Assembly (NCBI GenBank): GCA_023246535.1
Contig: JAHFIF010000037.1
Span: 1 to 9,105, forward strand
Direction: 5' to 3'
DNA from: a bacterium
GTDB taxonomy: Bacteria; Patescibacteriota; Patescibacteriia; CAIQCM01
DNA: 9,105 bases
Part shown: piece after piece, positions 1 to 6,092 of the stretch
How the letters are laid out: each line of letters starts with the position of its first letter
How positions within the stretch are numbered: position 1 is the stretch's first letter
Position numbers and translations under genes: made by a program
The notes under the pieces: generated by a model
Database searches by the model: none
What the model was told of the DNA's origin: nothing
The model's input: only the letters and a program-made list of their open reading frames with translations

Positions 1-537
1 GACAACAGGCACGGCCGGCTTGGCCGGGACAGGAGCTTTAACCACGGTGCCCGGGACAGTGATTGGAATGGTGAATTGCGTTCCGGCGATCCAGGCGACA
101 TTTTCGGCGGCAATGTTAAAGCCCTCCTGGTATGTCCCCGCTTTGGCCGGAGCGGTCAGTTTGAAAATAAAGGTTGCGCTGGCGCCGGGTTTAACCGTCT
201 TTTCTTTCATCAGCACCGGTTCGGTCTTGGCATACCAGCTCTTGTCGTAAAAAACGCTGGCGCGATATTTGGGCAGGTAGGTGTAAACGGAAACGAAATT
301 TTTCCCGGTTCGCGACCAGGTCGACGTTCCGGTATTTTTGACGGTCACGGTCAAGGTCGCGCTTGCGGCCGGTTTAAGCGTTAAAGCCTTGATCGTCGAA
401 GTAATTTGCCCGCTGTATGGCGCCTTTTTAACCGCCGCCGCGTTAACCGGGGCCAGAGGCAGCAAAAAAACCGCGACAAGGGCAAGGCCCAAACCGGTTT
501 TGAAGATGATGGCAATGTTTTTGTTAAAATTATGCAT
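1..537 (-). CDS. Secreted protein with NBR1-type Ig-like domain, N-terminal part
   Basis: The frame is open from an ATG at 537 to the left edge, giving 179 codons without a stop; the C-terminus is missing. Residues 1-34 look like a Sec signal peptide: basic start with three Lys, hydrophobic stretch at 15-31, and VNA-AA as probable cleavage site. Residues about 45-160 read as a beta-sandwich resembling the Ig-like domain named after NBR1 (next to BRCA1): a KNTGTSTW motif (Trp74), a second Trp-containing strand, then KPGAS and LTAPAKAGTYQ near its end. A Pro/Val/Lys/Ala-rich linker follows to the edge. Such domains often sit in front of extracellular enzyme domains; what follows here cannot be seen, so a cell-wall or adhesion role is inference. 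The start has no Shine-Dalgarno sequence but lies just behind a good promoter (550-578). The gene is divergent from the flippase unit. Confidence 0.8.
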   Translation of the reverse strand, partial: MHNFNKNIAIIFKTGLGLALVAVFLLPLAPVNAAAVKKAPYSGQITSTIKALTLKPAASATLTVTVKNTGTSTWSRTGKNFVSVYTYLPKYRASVFYDKSWYAKTEPVLMKEKTVKPGASATFIFKLTAPAKAGTYQEGFNIAAENVAWIAGTQFTIPITVPGTVVKAPVPAKPAVPVV

Positions 538-549
538 TTTATCTAGAAT
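521..549 (+). promoter_or_regulatory. Probable promoter of the flippase unit
   Basis: TTGTTA (521-526) and TAGAAT (544-549) lie 17 bases apart. The -35 box falls inside the first codons of the divergent Ig-domain gene, and the -10 box directly abuts the -10 box of the opposite promoter (550-555). A start near 556 would give a leader of about 65 bases that contains the heptamer repeat. Confidence 0.45.
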
Positions 550-578
550 ATTGTAGCATTTTTTGCCGTTTTTGTCGA
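550..578 (-). promoter_or_regulatory. Sigma70-type promoter of the Ig-domain gene
   Basis: On the minus strand, TCGACA (573-578) and TACAAT (550-555) are separated by 17 bases; each matches five of six consensus positions. The predicted start near 543 leaves a leader of about 6 bases before the ATG at 537, too short for a ribosome-binding site. Confidence 0.65.
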
Positions 579-583
579 ACGCC

Positions 584-618
584 CTGTAAGCTGCAGGCTA
601 AAAGCTGTAAGCTATAGA
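584..618 (+). repeat. Five degenerate 7-bp tandem repeats (CTGTAAG-like)
   Basis: The 35 bases divide exactly into CTGTAAG, CTGCAGG, CTAAAAG, CTGTAAG and CTATAGA. The array ends two bases before the flippase ATG, so it occupies the place where a ribosome-binding site would be. It lies between two genes, in the presumed leader of the plus-strand unit. Confidence 0.75.
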
Positions 619-620
619 AC

Positions 621-2045
621 ATGACCGTTACCCATTCGATCGCGAAAAACGTCGCCATGCAATATGCGAGCCGTATCATTGGTACGGCTTTTGGCTTGAT
701 CACCCTTTCGATCCTGACCCGTTATTTAGGGGCGGAAGGCTACGGCCAATTTACTGTCGCCACCTCATATCTGCAATTCATCGGTACCTTGGTTGATTTT
801 GGCCTGACGATCACGGCCATTCAAATGCTTTCCGAGCCGGCGGCTGACCAGGGTAAGATCTTGGGCAATTTGATCGCCATGCGACTGATCACCGCCGCCA
901 TTGTCTTTTCCGCTGCCATCGCTGTCGCTTTCGCGCTCCCCTGGGGCAGCACAACGCATTTAGCCATCGCGATCGGCTCGTTTTCTTTCATTTTTCTCTC
1001 GATCCACCAAATTTTTGTCGGCCTGTTCCAAAAAAGCTTACGCATGGAATTTCCGGCCATTTCCGAAGTGGTCGGCCGCGCCGTGCTCATGGGGGCGGTC
1101 ATTTTGGTCGCGTTCTTCCATGGGAACCTGATCGAAGTCATGATCGGCATGAGCTTGGCCAATCTGGCCATGGTCGCCTTGTCGCTCGCCTTTGCCAAAA
1201 AGATCAGGCCGTATGCCATGCGGCTGGACGCCGACGTGATCCGTCAAATATTTAGACGCAGCTGGCCGATTGCTATTTCCATCATGTTCAATCTGGTCTA
1301 CTTGCGCGGCGACGTGATCGTCATGAAGATCGTCGGGCGCCCCGAAGCCGAGATCGGCTGGTACGGCGCCGCCTACAAACCGCTCGACGTCATCACGGTC
1401 ATCCCGATCATCTTCATGGGTCTGGTCCTGCCGCTCTTCGTCAGCGCCTGGAGCACGATGGACCATGCCAAGGTGCACCGGATTATCCAGCGCGCGATCG
1501 ACGCCGTCGGCATCTTGGCCTGGCCGACGCTCGCCGGCGGGGTCGTGCTCGCCACGCCGCTCATGCTGTTCATTTCCGGCCCTAAATTCGCGCCGTCCGG
1601 CCCGCTCTTAGCACTGCTCGTTGTCGCCGCCTTCATGGTCTTTTACGGCTCGCTGTTCGGACACCTGATCGTCGGGATCGGACGGCAGCGCACCATGACC
1701 TGGTTCTACGCTACCGACGCCGCCATCTCGCTCGCGCTGTACTTCATCTTCATCCCCCGCTACGGCGCCACCGCCGCCGCGCTCATCACGATCTTTTCCG
1801 AAGCAGTGATCGCCATTGCCACCACGGCCATTGTCCTGAAGGTCGCAAAAATTCGGCCGTCACTCAAAGTCACCGGCAAGGCGCTGCTTGCCTCCGTCAT
1901 CATGGGCGCGGTCGTTTATATAACCCCGGCGCCGCACGTTTTGCTGAAGATCATGATCGGCGTGATCGTCTACGGCGTTCTGCTCATTGCTTTGCGCGCC
2001 GTTACTAAAGAAGAACTCAAGAAACTCACGAACCGCGCCGCATGA
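621..2045 (+). CDS. Wzx-like polysaccharide flippase (MOP/MATE superfamily)
   Basis: This 474-residue protein is almost entirely hydrophobic, with about 12-14 membrane helices, the usual size and form of polysaccharide (lipid-linked oligosaccharide) flippases. The N-terminal pattern, SIAKNVAMQYASRIIGT followed by LTRYLGAEGYGQF at about 33-45, is characteristic: a first helix, then the short LGxxxYG segment of the polysaccharide-synthesis family. Such proteins move undecaprenyl-linked glycans from the inner to the outer face of the cytoplasmic membrane. The C-terminus has a short basic tail. No Shine-Dalgarno sequence precedes the ATG; a heptamer repeat occupies that spot. The stop overlaps the start of the ligase-like gene as ATGA (2042-2045), so the two are probably translationally coupled and act on the same glycan. 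The family assignment is strong; the glycan is unknown. Confidence 0.9.
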   Translation: MTVTHSIAKNVAMQYASRIIGTAFGLITLSILTRYLGAEGYGQFTVATSYLQFIGTLVDFGLTITAIQMLSEPAADQGKILGNLIAMRLITAAIVFSAAIAVAFALPWGSTTHLAIAIGSFSFIFLSIHQIFVGLFQKSLRMEFPAISEVVGRAVLMGAVILVAFFHGNLIEVMIGMSLANLAMVALSLAFAKKIRPYAMRLDADVIRQIFRRSWPIAISIMFNLVYLRGDVIVMKIVGRPEAEIGWYGAAYKPLDVITVIPIIFMGLVLPLFVSAWSTMDHAKVHRIIQRAIDAVGILAWPTLAGGVVLATPLMLFISGPKFAPSGPLLALLVVAAFMVFYGSLFGHLIVGIGRQRTMTWFYATDAAISLALYFIFIPRYGATAAALITIFSEAVIAIATTAIVLKVAKIRPSLKVTGKALLASVIMGAVVYITPAPHVLLKIMIGVIVYGVLLIALRAVTKEELKKLTNRAA

Positions 2046-3199
2046 AATACTCCTGGCCGGAAATAATCATTTTCGCCGTCGCGGCACTGCTACCGACGTA
2101 TTTGATCCGTTTCCATATCGGACCGTTCCCGACAACCGTGCTGGAAATTGTTTTGCTGGCGGGGATCGCGGCGATGATCGGGCAATTAACTCACCCTGCC
2201 CTCTCTTATAATAAGCGAGGGGGCGCCTTCGACCGGATTCGCGAGAATAAATTATTGGCGCTTGGCTCGGCGCTGCTCTTCCTCGCCACCGTTACCGGCA
2301 TTATTGTCGCACCGGACCGGCGCGCGGCGCTCGGCATTGCCAAGGCGTTTTTTTGGGAACCGATGGCGCTGGCCTGGCTCATGATCGCGGCGCAGCCGGA
2401 CAAAGAAAAGATCCGGCGGGCGGCGCTCGGCGGACTGGGCGCCAGCGCGGCCGTCGTCATCGTCTACGGCCTGATTCAATACGTTTTTCCCCCGCTCATC
2501 CCCGCCACTTGGACCGCCGAACGGCGGATCACCAGCGTCTTTGATTTTCCCAACGCCGCCGCGCTTTACCTGGCGCCGCTTGTTCCGTTCTTCTTGTCCG
2601 TCCCGTTCGGCGCGATCCTTGCGCTTGGCGCGCTCGCGACCGTCATCCTTGCCAAATCGGCCGGCGGCCTGATCGCCGTTGCGGCGGCCTTGTTCTGTCT
2701 GGGAATCGCAAAAAAGCGGACGCGACCCGCGACGCTGGCTGCTGCCGCGCTCGCCGTCGTCATTGTCGCTTTGGCGCCGCAAGCGATCGGTCTGCGCGAA
2801 CAAATTCTCATGCGCGATTGGTCCGGCCGCGTGCACCAGATCGGCTGGAAAGAATCGCTGGCCATGCTGCGCGACCGACCGCTCTTCGGCGCCGGCCTCG
2901 ACGGTTTTAAAATGGTCGTGGCGCCGTACCATCATGCGCAAGGCGTGGAGATTTTCCAGTACCCGCACAATTTCTTCCTGGCGGCTTGGTCGGAACTCGG
3001 CCTCTTGGGCCTTATCGGTTTCGGCTGCGCGCTCGCCTGGTTTGCCCGGCGGATCTACGTTCTGCGTTCTAACTTCTATGCTCTGTGTTTAGGCACGGCA
3101 ATGATCGCCATTTTAGTGCACGGACTCGTCGATGTGCCGTATTTTAAAAACGACCTCGCCATGATGTTTTGGCTTTTTATCGTTCTCGTGGCACTCTAG
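2042..3199 (+). CDS. O-antigen ligase/polymerase family membrane protein (Wzy_C type)
   Basis: This 385-residue protein has about 10-12 membrane helices. Family signatures are visible: SVFDFPNAAALYLAPL in the middle; a long extracytoplasmic loop with GRVHQIGWKESLAMLRDRPLFGAGLDGF-like content; a PHNFFLAAWSELGLLGLIGF block with His309; and HGLVD (His360, Asp364) before the last helix. Known members either join glycans from undecaprenyl diphosphate to an acceptor (ligase, including protein O-glycosylation enzymes) or polymerise repeat units. The sequence does not tell which, and if the cell lacks an outer membrane the acceptor would not be lipid A. Its ATG lies in the ATGA overlap with the flippase stop, so it is made from the same mRNA. 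Confidence 0.85.
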   Translation: MKYSWPEIIIFAVAALLPTYLIRFHIGPFPTTVLEIVLLAGIAAMIGQLTHPALSYNKRGGAFDRIRENKLLALGSALLFLATVTGIIVAPDRRAALGIAKAFFWEPMALAWLMIAAQPDKEKIRRAALGGLGASAAVVIVYGLIQYVFPPLIPATWTAERRITSVFDFPNAAALYLAPLVPFFLSVPFGAILALGALATVILAKSAGGLIAVAAALFCLGIAKKRTRPATLAAAALAVVIVALAPQAIGLREQILMRDWSGRVHQIGWKESLAMLRDRPLFGAGLDGFKMVVAPYHHAQGVEIFQYPHNFFLAAWSELGLLGLIGFGCALAWFARRIYVLRSNFYALCLGTAMIAILVHGLVDVPYFKNDLAMMFWLFIVLVAL

Positions 3200-3207
3200 A
3201 GATATAT

Positions 3208-3954
3208 ATGCCTGACGGAAACCTACAACCGACAAGCAACGATCCGCTGGAAAATAACCAATGGCAGGAAAAACAATGGGCGCAGGAAATGGCCTATGCC
3301 CGGGCGACCGTGGCGCAGCAAGGCGCTGAAGCGGAACAAGCGCGAGCGGCGGCCGCGGCTCAAGCGGAGCAGGACAACGAAGCCGCCGAGGAACAAGAGG
3401 ATCAGCCGGACGCCGACGCCCGGATGGCGGCGCGCTTTGCAATAGCAAAAAACGGCGAGCGCAGCGGCGGCGCGCCGAACGAAAACGGCGAAGAACTGAT
3501 CGAGGACTATCCGGAACTTAAAAAGAAAGCGGACGCGATTTCGAAGAAGGTCAAAGAAGAAAAAAAGAAAATGGGCGCCGATTATTTCATGACCTATTTC
3601 TGCCTGACCCTGGTGGCGGCAATGGTGGATATCGTCGATCTGATCTGCGATTTCTTCGGCTTCGACGTCGGGATCATCATCACCCCGATCTACTCAACGA
3701 TGCGCTACCTCGGGATCAAATACGCCAACATCGGGATGACGAGCAAGGAGCACGAAAAAATGGCCCTGACCGTGACGCTCATTTCCGGCGCCATCTCCGC
3801 TTTCGGACTCCCCTCGAACACCGCCGCCATGTTCATGGAATTTGCCGCCCGCAAAAAGATCGCCAACGCCGCGGCGGCGGAAGTCAAAAAATTGGAAGGG
3901 CAGCGGGACAAACTGCTCGGCCCGATGAAGAACCAGTACAAACCGGGAAAATAA
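3208..3954 (+). CDS. Unrecognised coiled-coil membrane protein
   Basis: I do not recognise a named family. From the ATG at 3208 the protein has 248 residues. Residues 1-75 are rich in Gln, Glu and Ala without hydrophobic segments and probably form a helical or coiled-coil soluble region; 100-121 are strongly charged (Lys/Glu). Two clear hydrophobic segments follow, about 125-152 and 185-210, with a shorter one near 154-168 between them; the C-terminus (214-248) is again basic and helical. There is no signal peptide, so the long N-terminus is probably cytoplasmic. An upstream TTG at 3169 in the same frame would overlap the ligase-like gene by 31 bases; I chose the ATG because it leaves an ordinary 8-base gap. 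The ribosome-binding site is weak (GAGATAT). It is the last gene of the flippase unit and ends in a terminator that includes its stop codon. A surface-assembly role is guesswork from position. Confidence 0.75.
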   Translation: MPDGNLQPTSNDPLENNQWQEKQWAQEMAYARATVAQQGAEAEQARAAAAAQAEQDNEAAEEQEDQPDADARMAARFAIAKNGERSGGAPNENGEELIEDYPELKKKADAISKKVKEEKKKMGADYFMTYFCLTLVAAMVDIVDLICDFFGFDVGIIITPIYSTMRYLGIKYANIGMTSKEHEKMALTVTLISGAISAFGLPSNTAAMFMEFAARKKIANAAAAEVKKLEGQRDKLLGPMKNQYKPGK

Positions 3955-3983
3955 AAATGCTCCGAGAACATCGGGGCATTTTT
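3953..3983. terminator. Bidirectional intrinsic terminator
   Basis: A 13-bp stem (3953-3965 with 3971-3983; one G-T pair) closes a 5-base loop. The outer five pairs are A-T, so each strand reads GC-rich stem then T-run. On the plus strand it ends the flippase unit and includes the last two bases of the TAA stop; on the minus strand it lies 17 bases past the tRNA-Ser. Confidence 0.85.
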
Positions 3984-4000
3984 ATTTGTTGAACGCAAAG

Positions 4001-4087
4001 CGGTGAGGGTGAGATTTGAACTCACGGTACCCTTACAGGTACACCTGATTTCGAGTCAGGCGCCTTCGGCCACTCAGCCACCTCACC
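4001..4087 (-). tRNA. tRNA-Ser (anticodon CGA)
   Basis: The minus strand folds as a class II tRNA of 87 bases. The acceptor stem pairs GGTGAGG (4081-4087) with CCTCACC (4002-4008), with G as discriminator base. The D arm follows the serine pattern GCTGAGTGG...GGC. The anticodon stem CCTGA/TCAGG encloses CTCGAAA with anticodon CGA, reading UCG. A long variable arm with a 5-bp GTACC/GGTAC stem and a T arm GTGAG/CTCAC complete it. CCA is not encoded, so it must be added by the CCA-adding enzyme. Confidence 0.95.
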
Positions 4088-4121
4088 GCCCTGCATTCAT
4101 TTTTTGCCGCGCGAACGCCGC

Positions 4122-4151
4122 TCGACAAGAATAACAAAAGCGTGATTTAAT
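4122..4151 (+). promoter_or_regulatory. Promoter of the BI-1 family gene
   Basis: TCGACA (4122-4127) and TTTAAT (4146-4151) are separated by 18 bases; each matches five of six consensus positions. Only nine bases lie between the -10 box and the ATG at 4161, so transcription should start about three bases before the start codon. No ribosome-binding site is present. Confidence 0.6.
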
Positions 4152-4156
4152 TTCAA
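4128..4156 (-). promoter_or_regulatory. Probable promoter of tRNA-Ser
   Basis: On the minus strand, TTGAAA (4151-4156) and TATTCT (4128-4133) are separated by 17 bases. The predicted start near 4121 gives a 5' precursor extension of about 34 bases. It occupies the same DNA as the plus-strand promoter of the BI-1 gene. Confidence 0.5.
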
Positions 4157-4160
4157 TACT

Positions 4161-4850
4161 ATGTACCAAAACATCGCTACTACCGCGGAAAATACGACCG
4201 ATTCGTTGCTTCACAAGGTCTTTGGCTGGATGTGCGCCGGCCTCGTTATCTCGGCGCTGACCGCCTACTTTACGGCCGCCACCCCCGCCGTGACCCGCGT
4301 CGTGCTCGGAAACCAGGCCGCCTTCTTCGGGCTCGTCATCGTCGAACTGGCGCTGGTCTTGGGCCTGACTTGGGCCATTCGGCGCATCTCGGCCGGCACG
4401 GCAACGCTCCTGTTCTTGCTCTACAGTTTCGTGAACGGCCTGACCCTTTCGGTCATCGTCTTGCTCTATGCCGACGCTTCGCTGGCTTCGACATTTATGA
4501 TCGCCGCCGGCATGTTCGGCGCCACCGCCGTCTACGGCTATGCGACCAAACGCGACCTCTCGCGACTTGGCTCGATCCTCATGATGGGGCTCGTCGGCAT
4601 CATCCTGGCCGGCATCGTCAACATCTTTTTGGGCAATAACGGGCTCGACATCGCAGTCTCGGCCATTGCCGTCATTATCTTTACCGCGCTCACCGCCTAC
4701 GACATGCAAAAGATCAAAGCCATGGGCATGATGGCGACAGACGACGAATCGCGCGCCAAACAGGCGATCTTCGGCGCGCTCATGCTCTACCTCGACTTCA
4801 TCAACATCTTCCTGAATTTGCTTCGTTTCACCGGACGAAGGAGAAATTAA
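4161..4850 (+). CDS. Bax inhibitor-1/YccA (TMBIM) family membrane protein
   Basis: This 229-residue protein has seven or so membrane helices, the normal length for bacterial BI-1/YccA proteins. Recognisable blocks are HKVFGWMCAGLVISALTAYF at the first helix, LLYSFVNGLTLSVI in the middle, YGYATKRDLSRLGS, IFTALTAYDMQKIK, and the C-terminal ALMLYLDFINIFLNLLRF with a basic tail. The Asp pair of the family's pH-sensing centre is plausibly in the YDMQKI and LYLDFIN helices. Characterised members act as pH-dependent calcium leak channels or bind the FtsH protease; neither can be assigned here. The start is set by the nearby promoter; the predicted mRNA is almost leaderless. It is a single-gene unit ending in a strong hairpin. 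Confidence 0.92.
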   Translation: MYQNIATTAENTTDSLLHKVFGWMCAGLVISALTAYFTAATPAVTRVVLGNQAAFFGLVIVELALVLGLTWAIRRISAGTATLLFLLYSFVNGLTLSVIVLLYADASLASTFMIAAGMFGATAVYGYATKRDLSRLGSILMMGLVGIILAGIVNIFLGNNGLDIAVSAIAVIIFTALTAYDMQKIKAMGMMATDDESRAKQAIFGALMLYLDFINIFLNLLRFTGRRRN

Positions 4851-4860
4851 TCGGCATATG

Positions 4861-4898
4861 GCAAAAAGCGGTCCGATGCCCATCGGACCGCTTTTTGC
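4861..4898. terminator. Strong intrinsic terminator after the BI-1 gene
   Basis: A perfect 17-bp inverted repeat (4861-4877 with 4882-4898) closes a 4-base loop. A five-A run lies within one arm and a five-T run within the other, so it could work on both strands; only the plus strand has a gene that needs it here. Confidence 0.85.
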
Positions 4899-4908
4899 GT
4901 TAACGGCC

Positions 4909-4937
4909 TTGACTTTTTCGCTTAAATGTGTTATTAT
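4909..4937 (+). promoter_or_regulatory. Promoter of the first mini-membrane-protein gene
   Basis: TTGACT (4909-4914) and TATTAT (4932-4937) are spaced by 17 bases. The predicted start near 4944 gives a leader of about 35 bases beginning with CGTTGTTCT, a 9-base string also found just after the promoter at 5281. Confidence 0.7.
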
Positions 4938-4978
4938 TATTCGTTGTTCTGAACTCACCATACTTTCAGGAGGCAGAA

Positions 4979-5194
4979 ATGTTCGCACTTTGTTTCAGTA
5001 TTATCGGAATTCTTCTGACGCTCGCCGGGTTCGTCCTTGGCCTCACCGACAAGCATGCAAGCAGCGACAAGGCGGATGAAAAGCATACCCCGCGCAGCCA
5101 GGCCGCCATGGTCATGATCATCCTCGGCGGAACAATCAGCATAGTCGGCATCATCATGGGCATCATCACGATCGCCAAAATGGTCCACCCATAA
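4979..5194 (+). CDS. Two-helix mini-membrane protein A (71 aa)
   Basis: The start is fixed by AGGAGG (4968-4973) five bases before the ATG, giving 71 residues. The protein is a hairpin of two helices, about 3-22 and 43-66, joined by a charged, Lys/Asp/Ser-rich loop of about 20 residues. It resembles mini-protein B (5756-5977): both start MF, share an IIGIxLxxAG-type first helix, a KHA motif after it, an acidic DE loop, an R-S before the second helix, a GG-I-VG pattern inside it and a final A-K/R. No family is recognised. A single-gene unit with its own promoter and terminator; in or around the cytoplasmic membrane. Stress regulation or a toxin-like role is possible but unsupported. Confidence 0.75.
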   Translation: MFALCFSIIGILLTLAGFVLGLTDKHASSDKADEKHTPRSQAAMVMIILGGTISIVGIIMGIITIAKMVHP

Positions 5195-5218
5195 ACCATA
5201 GCCGACCGAGCACCAACG

Positions 5219-5245
5219 GCGCCTCTCCCAGAGAGGCGCTCTTTT
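5219..5245 (+). terminator. Intrinsic terminator after mini-protein A
   Basis: A 9-bp perfect stem GCGCCTCTC/GAGAGGCGC with a 3-base loop is followed by TCTTTTATTT. It is nearly the same in sequence as the terminator at 6010-6037. Confidence 0.85.
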
Positions 5246-5280
5246 ATTTCCAGAGGTCGAGACTGAGCCTCGAAGCAATA

Positions 5281-5306
5281 TTGACATTTTTAAAGCGTGT
5301 GATAAT
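5281..5306 (+). promoter_or_regulatory. Promoter of the mini-protein B/C unit
   Basis: A consensus TTGACA (5281-5286) is followed by TGT-GATAAT, an extended -10 element (5298-5306). The spacing is only 14 bases, so the -35 box may contribute little or the -10 may lie slightly downstream. TTGAC, a T-run, GTGT and CGTTGTTCT occur in the same order as at 4909-4950. Confidence 0.5.
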
Positions 5307-5326
5307 GTTTTCCGTTGTTCTTTACC

Positions 5327-5390
5327 GTGGCGGATAGCGTCTTGGGCATGAGCCACTCACGCCCGGTACGCTATCCATTCGGTTAGCCGC
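5327..5390 (+). ncRNA. Structured 5' leader of the mini-protein C/B mRNA
   Basis: Within the roughly 120-base leader a long hairpin is visible: 9 bp (5332-5340 with 5368-5376), a C-T mismatch, 6 bp including two G-T pairs (5342-5347 with 5361-5366), an A-C mismatch, 4 bp (5349-5352 with 5356-5359) and a 3-base loop. A further 5-bp helix (5327-5331 with 5386-5390) encloses it across a 9-base bulge. No T-run follows, so it is not a terminator. It ends 44 bases before the ATG at 5435. I recognise no known riboswitch or protein-leader family. Confidence 0.5.
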
Positions 5391-5434
5391 ATGACCAATG
5401 TGCCAACTCGCTGTTTCAAAAAAGGAGAAGCCCC

Positions 5435-5737
5435 ATGTCCATGACCCTGCCCGTATCCCTCTTGATCGCCGGATTCGTCATTGTCTTCCTCGCGTTCGTG
5501 AGCATCCTCGTAAATGGCGCCCGGTTTGCCAAGAACATCGGCCAACACCTCGGCGAAGCAATGGAATCCCCCTCCTTCCCCAACTCCTTCGCCCCGTTCG
5601 GGAAAGGCAAGGCCGCGCCGCTGCAACTCGGGAAAAGAGGCAAGTCCCATCTGATCGCCATGGGCTTCATGGCCTTTGGCGGACTCACCGCGCTCATCGG
5701 CGTAGTCATCTTCATCGCCCGGCTCGCAGCGCGTTAA
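5435..5737 (+). CDS. Two-helix mini-membrane protein C (100 aa)
   Basis: The start is set by AGGAGA (5423-5428) six bases before the ATG; an in-frame ATG two codons later is too far from it. Two helices are visible, about 7-26 and 73-95. The joining loop of about 45 residues is longer than in its neighbours and begins NGARFAKNIG, then carries a Pro/Phe-rich stretch and Lys/Gly-rich end, so it is net basic. The second helix (GGLTALIGVVIFIAR) has the same GG-I-G/VG and terminal A-R pattern as the last helix of mini-protein B, and may be distantly related. The family is unrecognised. The gene is followed after 18 bases by the gene for mini-protein B, so they share a transcript, and it is preceded by an unusually structured leader. 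Confidence 0.7.
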   Translation: MSMTLPVSLLIAGFVIVFLAFVSILVNGARFAKNIGQHLGEAMESPSFPNSFAPFGKGKAAPLQLGKRGKSHLIAMGFMAFGGLTALIGVVIFIARLAAR

Positions 5738-5755
5738 GCCGGCACGGGAAAGACA

Positions 5756-5977
5756 ATGTTCATGACGATCATTGGCATCATCCTGCTCATCGCCGGAATC
5801 GTCGTCACCGTCGCCGGATTGAAGCATGCCATGGGCGGCGCAGACGAAGACGAAGCCGGCGAACAATACAAAAACCGCTCCGAACGAGCTACGATCGCGC
5901 TGTTCGCGGGCGGGGCCATCGCCTTTGTCGGCTTTGTGCTGTGCCTCATTCAGGTCGCCAGACATTTCATGGCCTGA
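5756..5977 (+). CDS. Two-helix mini-membrane protein B (73 aa)
   Basis: This 73-residue protein has helices at about 3-22 and 45-67 and an acidic loop, GGADEDEAGEQYKNRSER. It looks like a paralogue of mini-protein A (4979-5194): same length, MF start, IIGI-LLIAG first helix, KHA after it, R-S before the second helix and GG-I-VG in it. The ribosome-binding site is weak (GGGAAAG), and the gene lies 18 bases after the stop of mini-protein C, so reinitiation by ribosomes from that gene is likely. An alternative start is the ATG at 5762, two codons on. No function can be named. Confidence 0.7.
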   Translation: MFMTIIGIILLIAGIVVTVAGLKHAMGGADEDEAGEQYKNRSERATIALFAGGAIAFVGFVLCLIQVARHFMA

Positions 5978-6009
5978 GACCGCCAGCGCCTCGCCGCAAG
6001 TCCGAACCG

Positions 6010-6037
6010 GCGCCTCTTTCGGGAGGCGCTCTTTTTT
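6010..6037 (+). terminator. Intrinsic terminator after mini-protein B
   Basis: A 7-bp stem GCGCCTC/GAGGCGC with a 6-base loop is followed by TCTTTTTT. Its arms and tail repeat the terminator at 5219-5245. Confidence 0.85.
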
Positions 6038-6092
6038 ATAAACAAAAACTCGCGGCCGGCGGCAGCGAGTCGATGGAACGAATGCGAATTTC

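Noticed and set aside
2252..2968. A 238-codon minus-strand frame opposite the ligase-like gene
   Set aside because: Strongly charged, low-complexity translation with no promoter or ribosome-binding site; a shadow of the membrane-protein gene.
3169..3207. TTG start 13 codons upstream for the coiled-coil membrane protein
   Set aside because: It lies inside the ligase-like gene without a ribosome-binding site; the ATG at 3208 has an ordinary 8-base gap.
4083..4988. A 301-codon open frame on the minus strand opposite the BI-1 gene
   Set aside because: It is His/Asp/Glu/Gly/Arg-rich low-complexity sequence, runs across the tRNA-side intergenic DNA and the terminator, and lies antisense to a convincing BI-1 family protein. 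It is a product of GC-rich codon usage on the other strand.
5327..5390. The leader hairpin as an intrinsic terminator or attenuator end
   Set aside because: No run of T follows on either strand.
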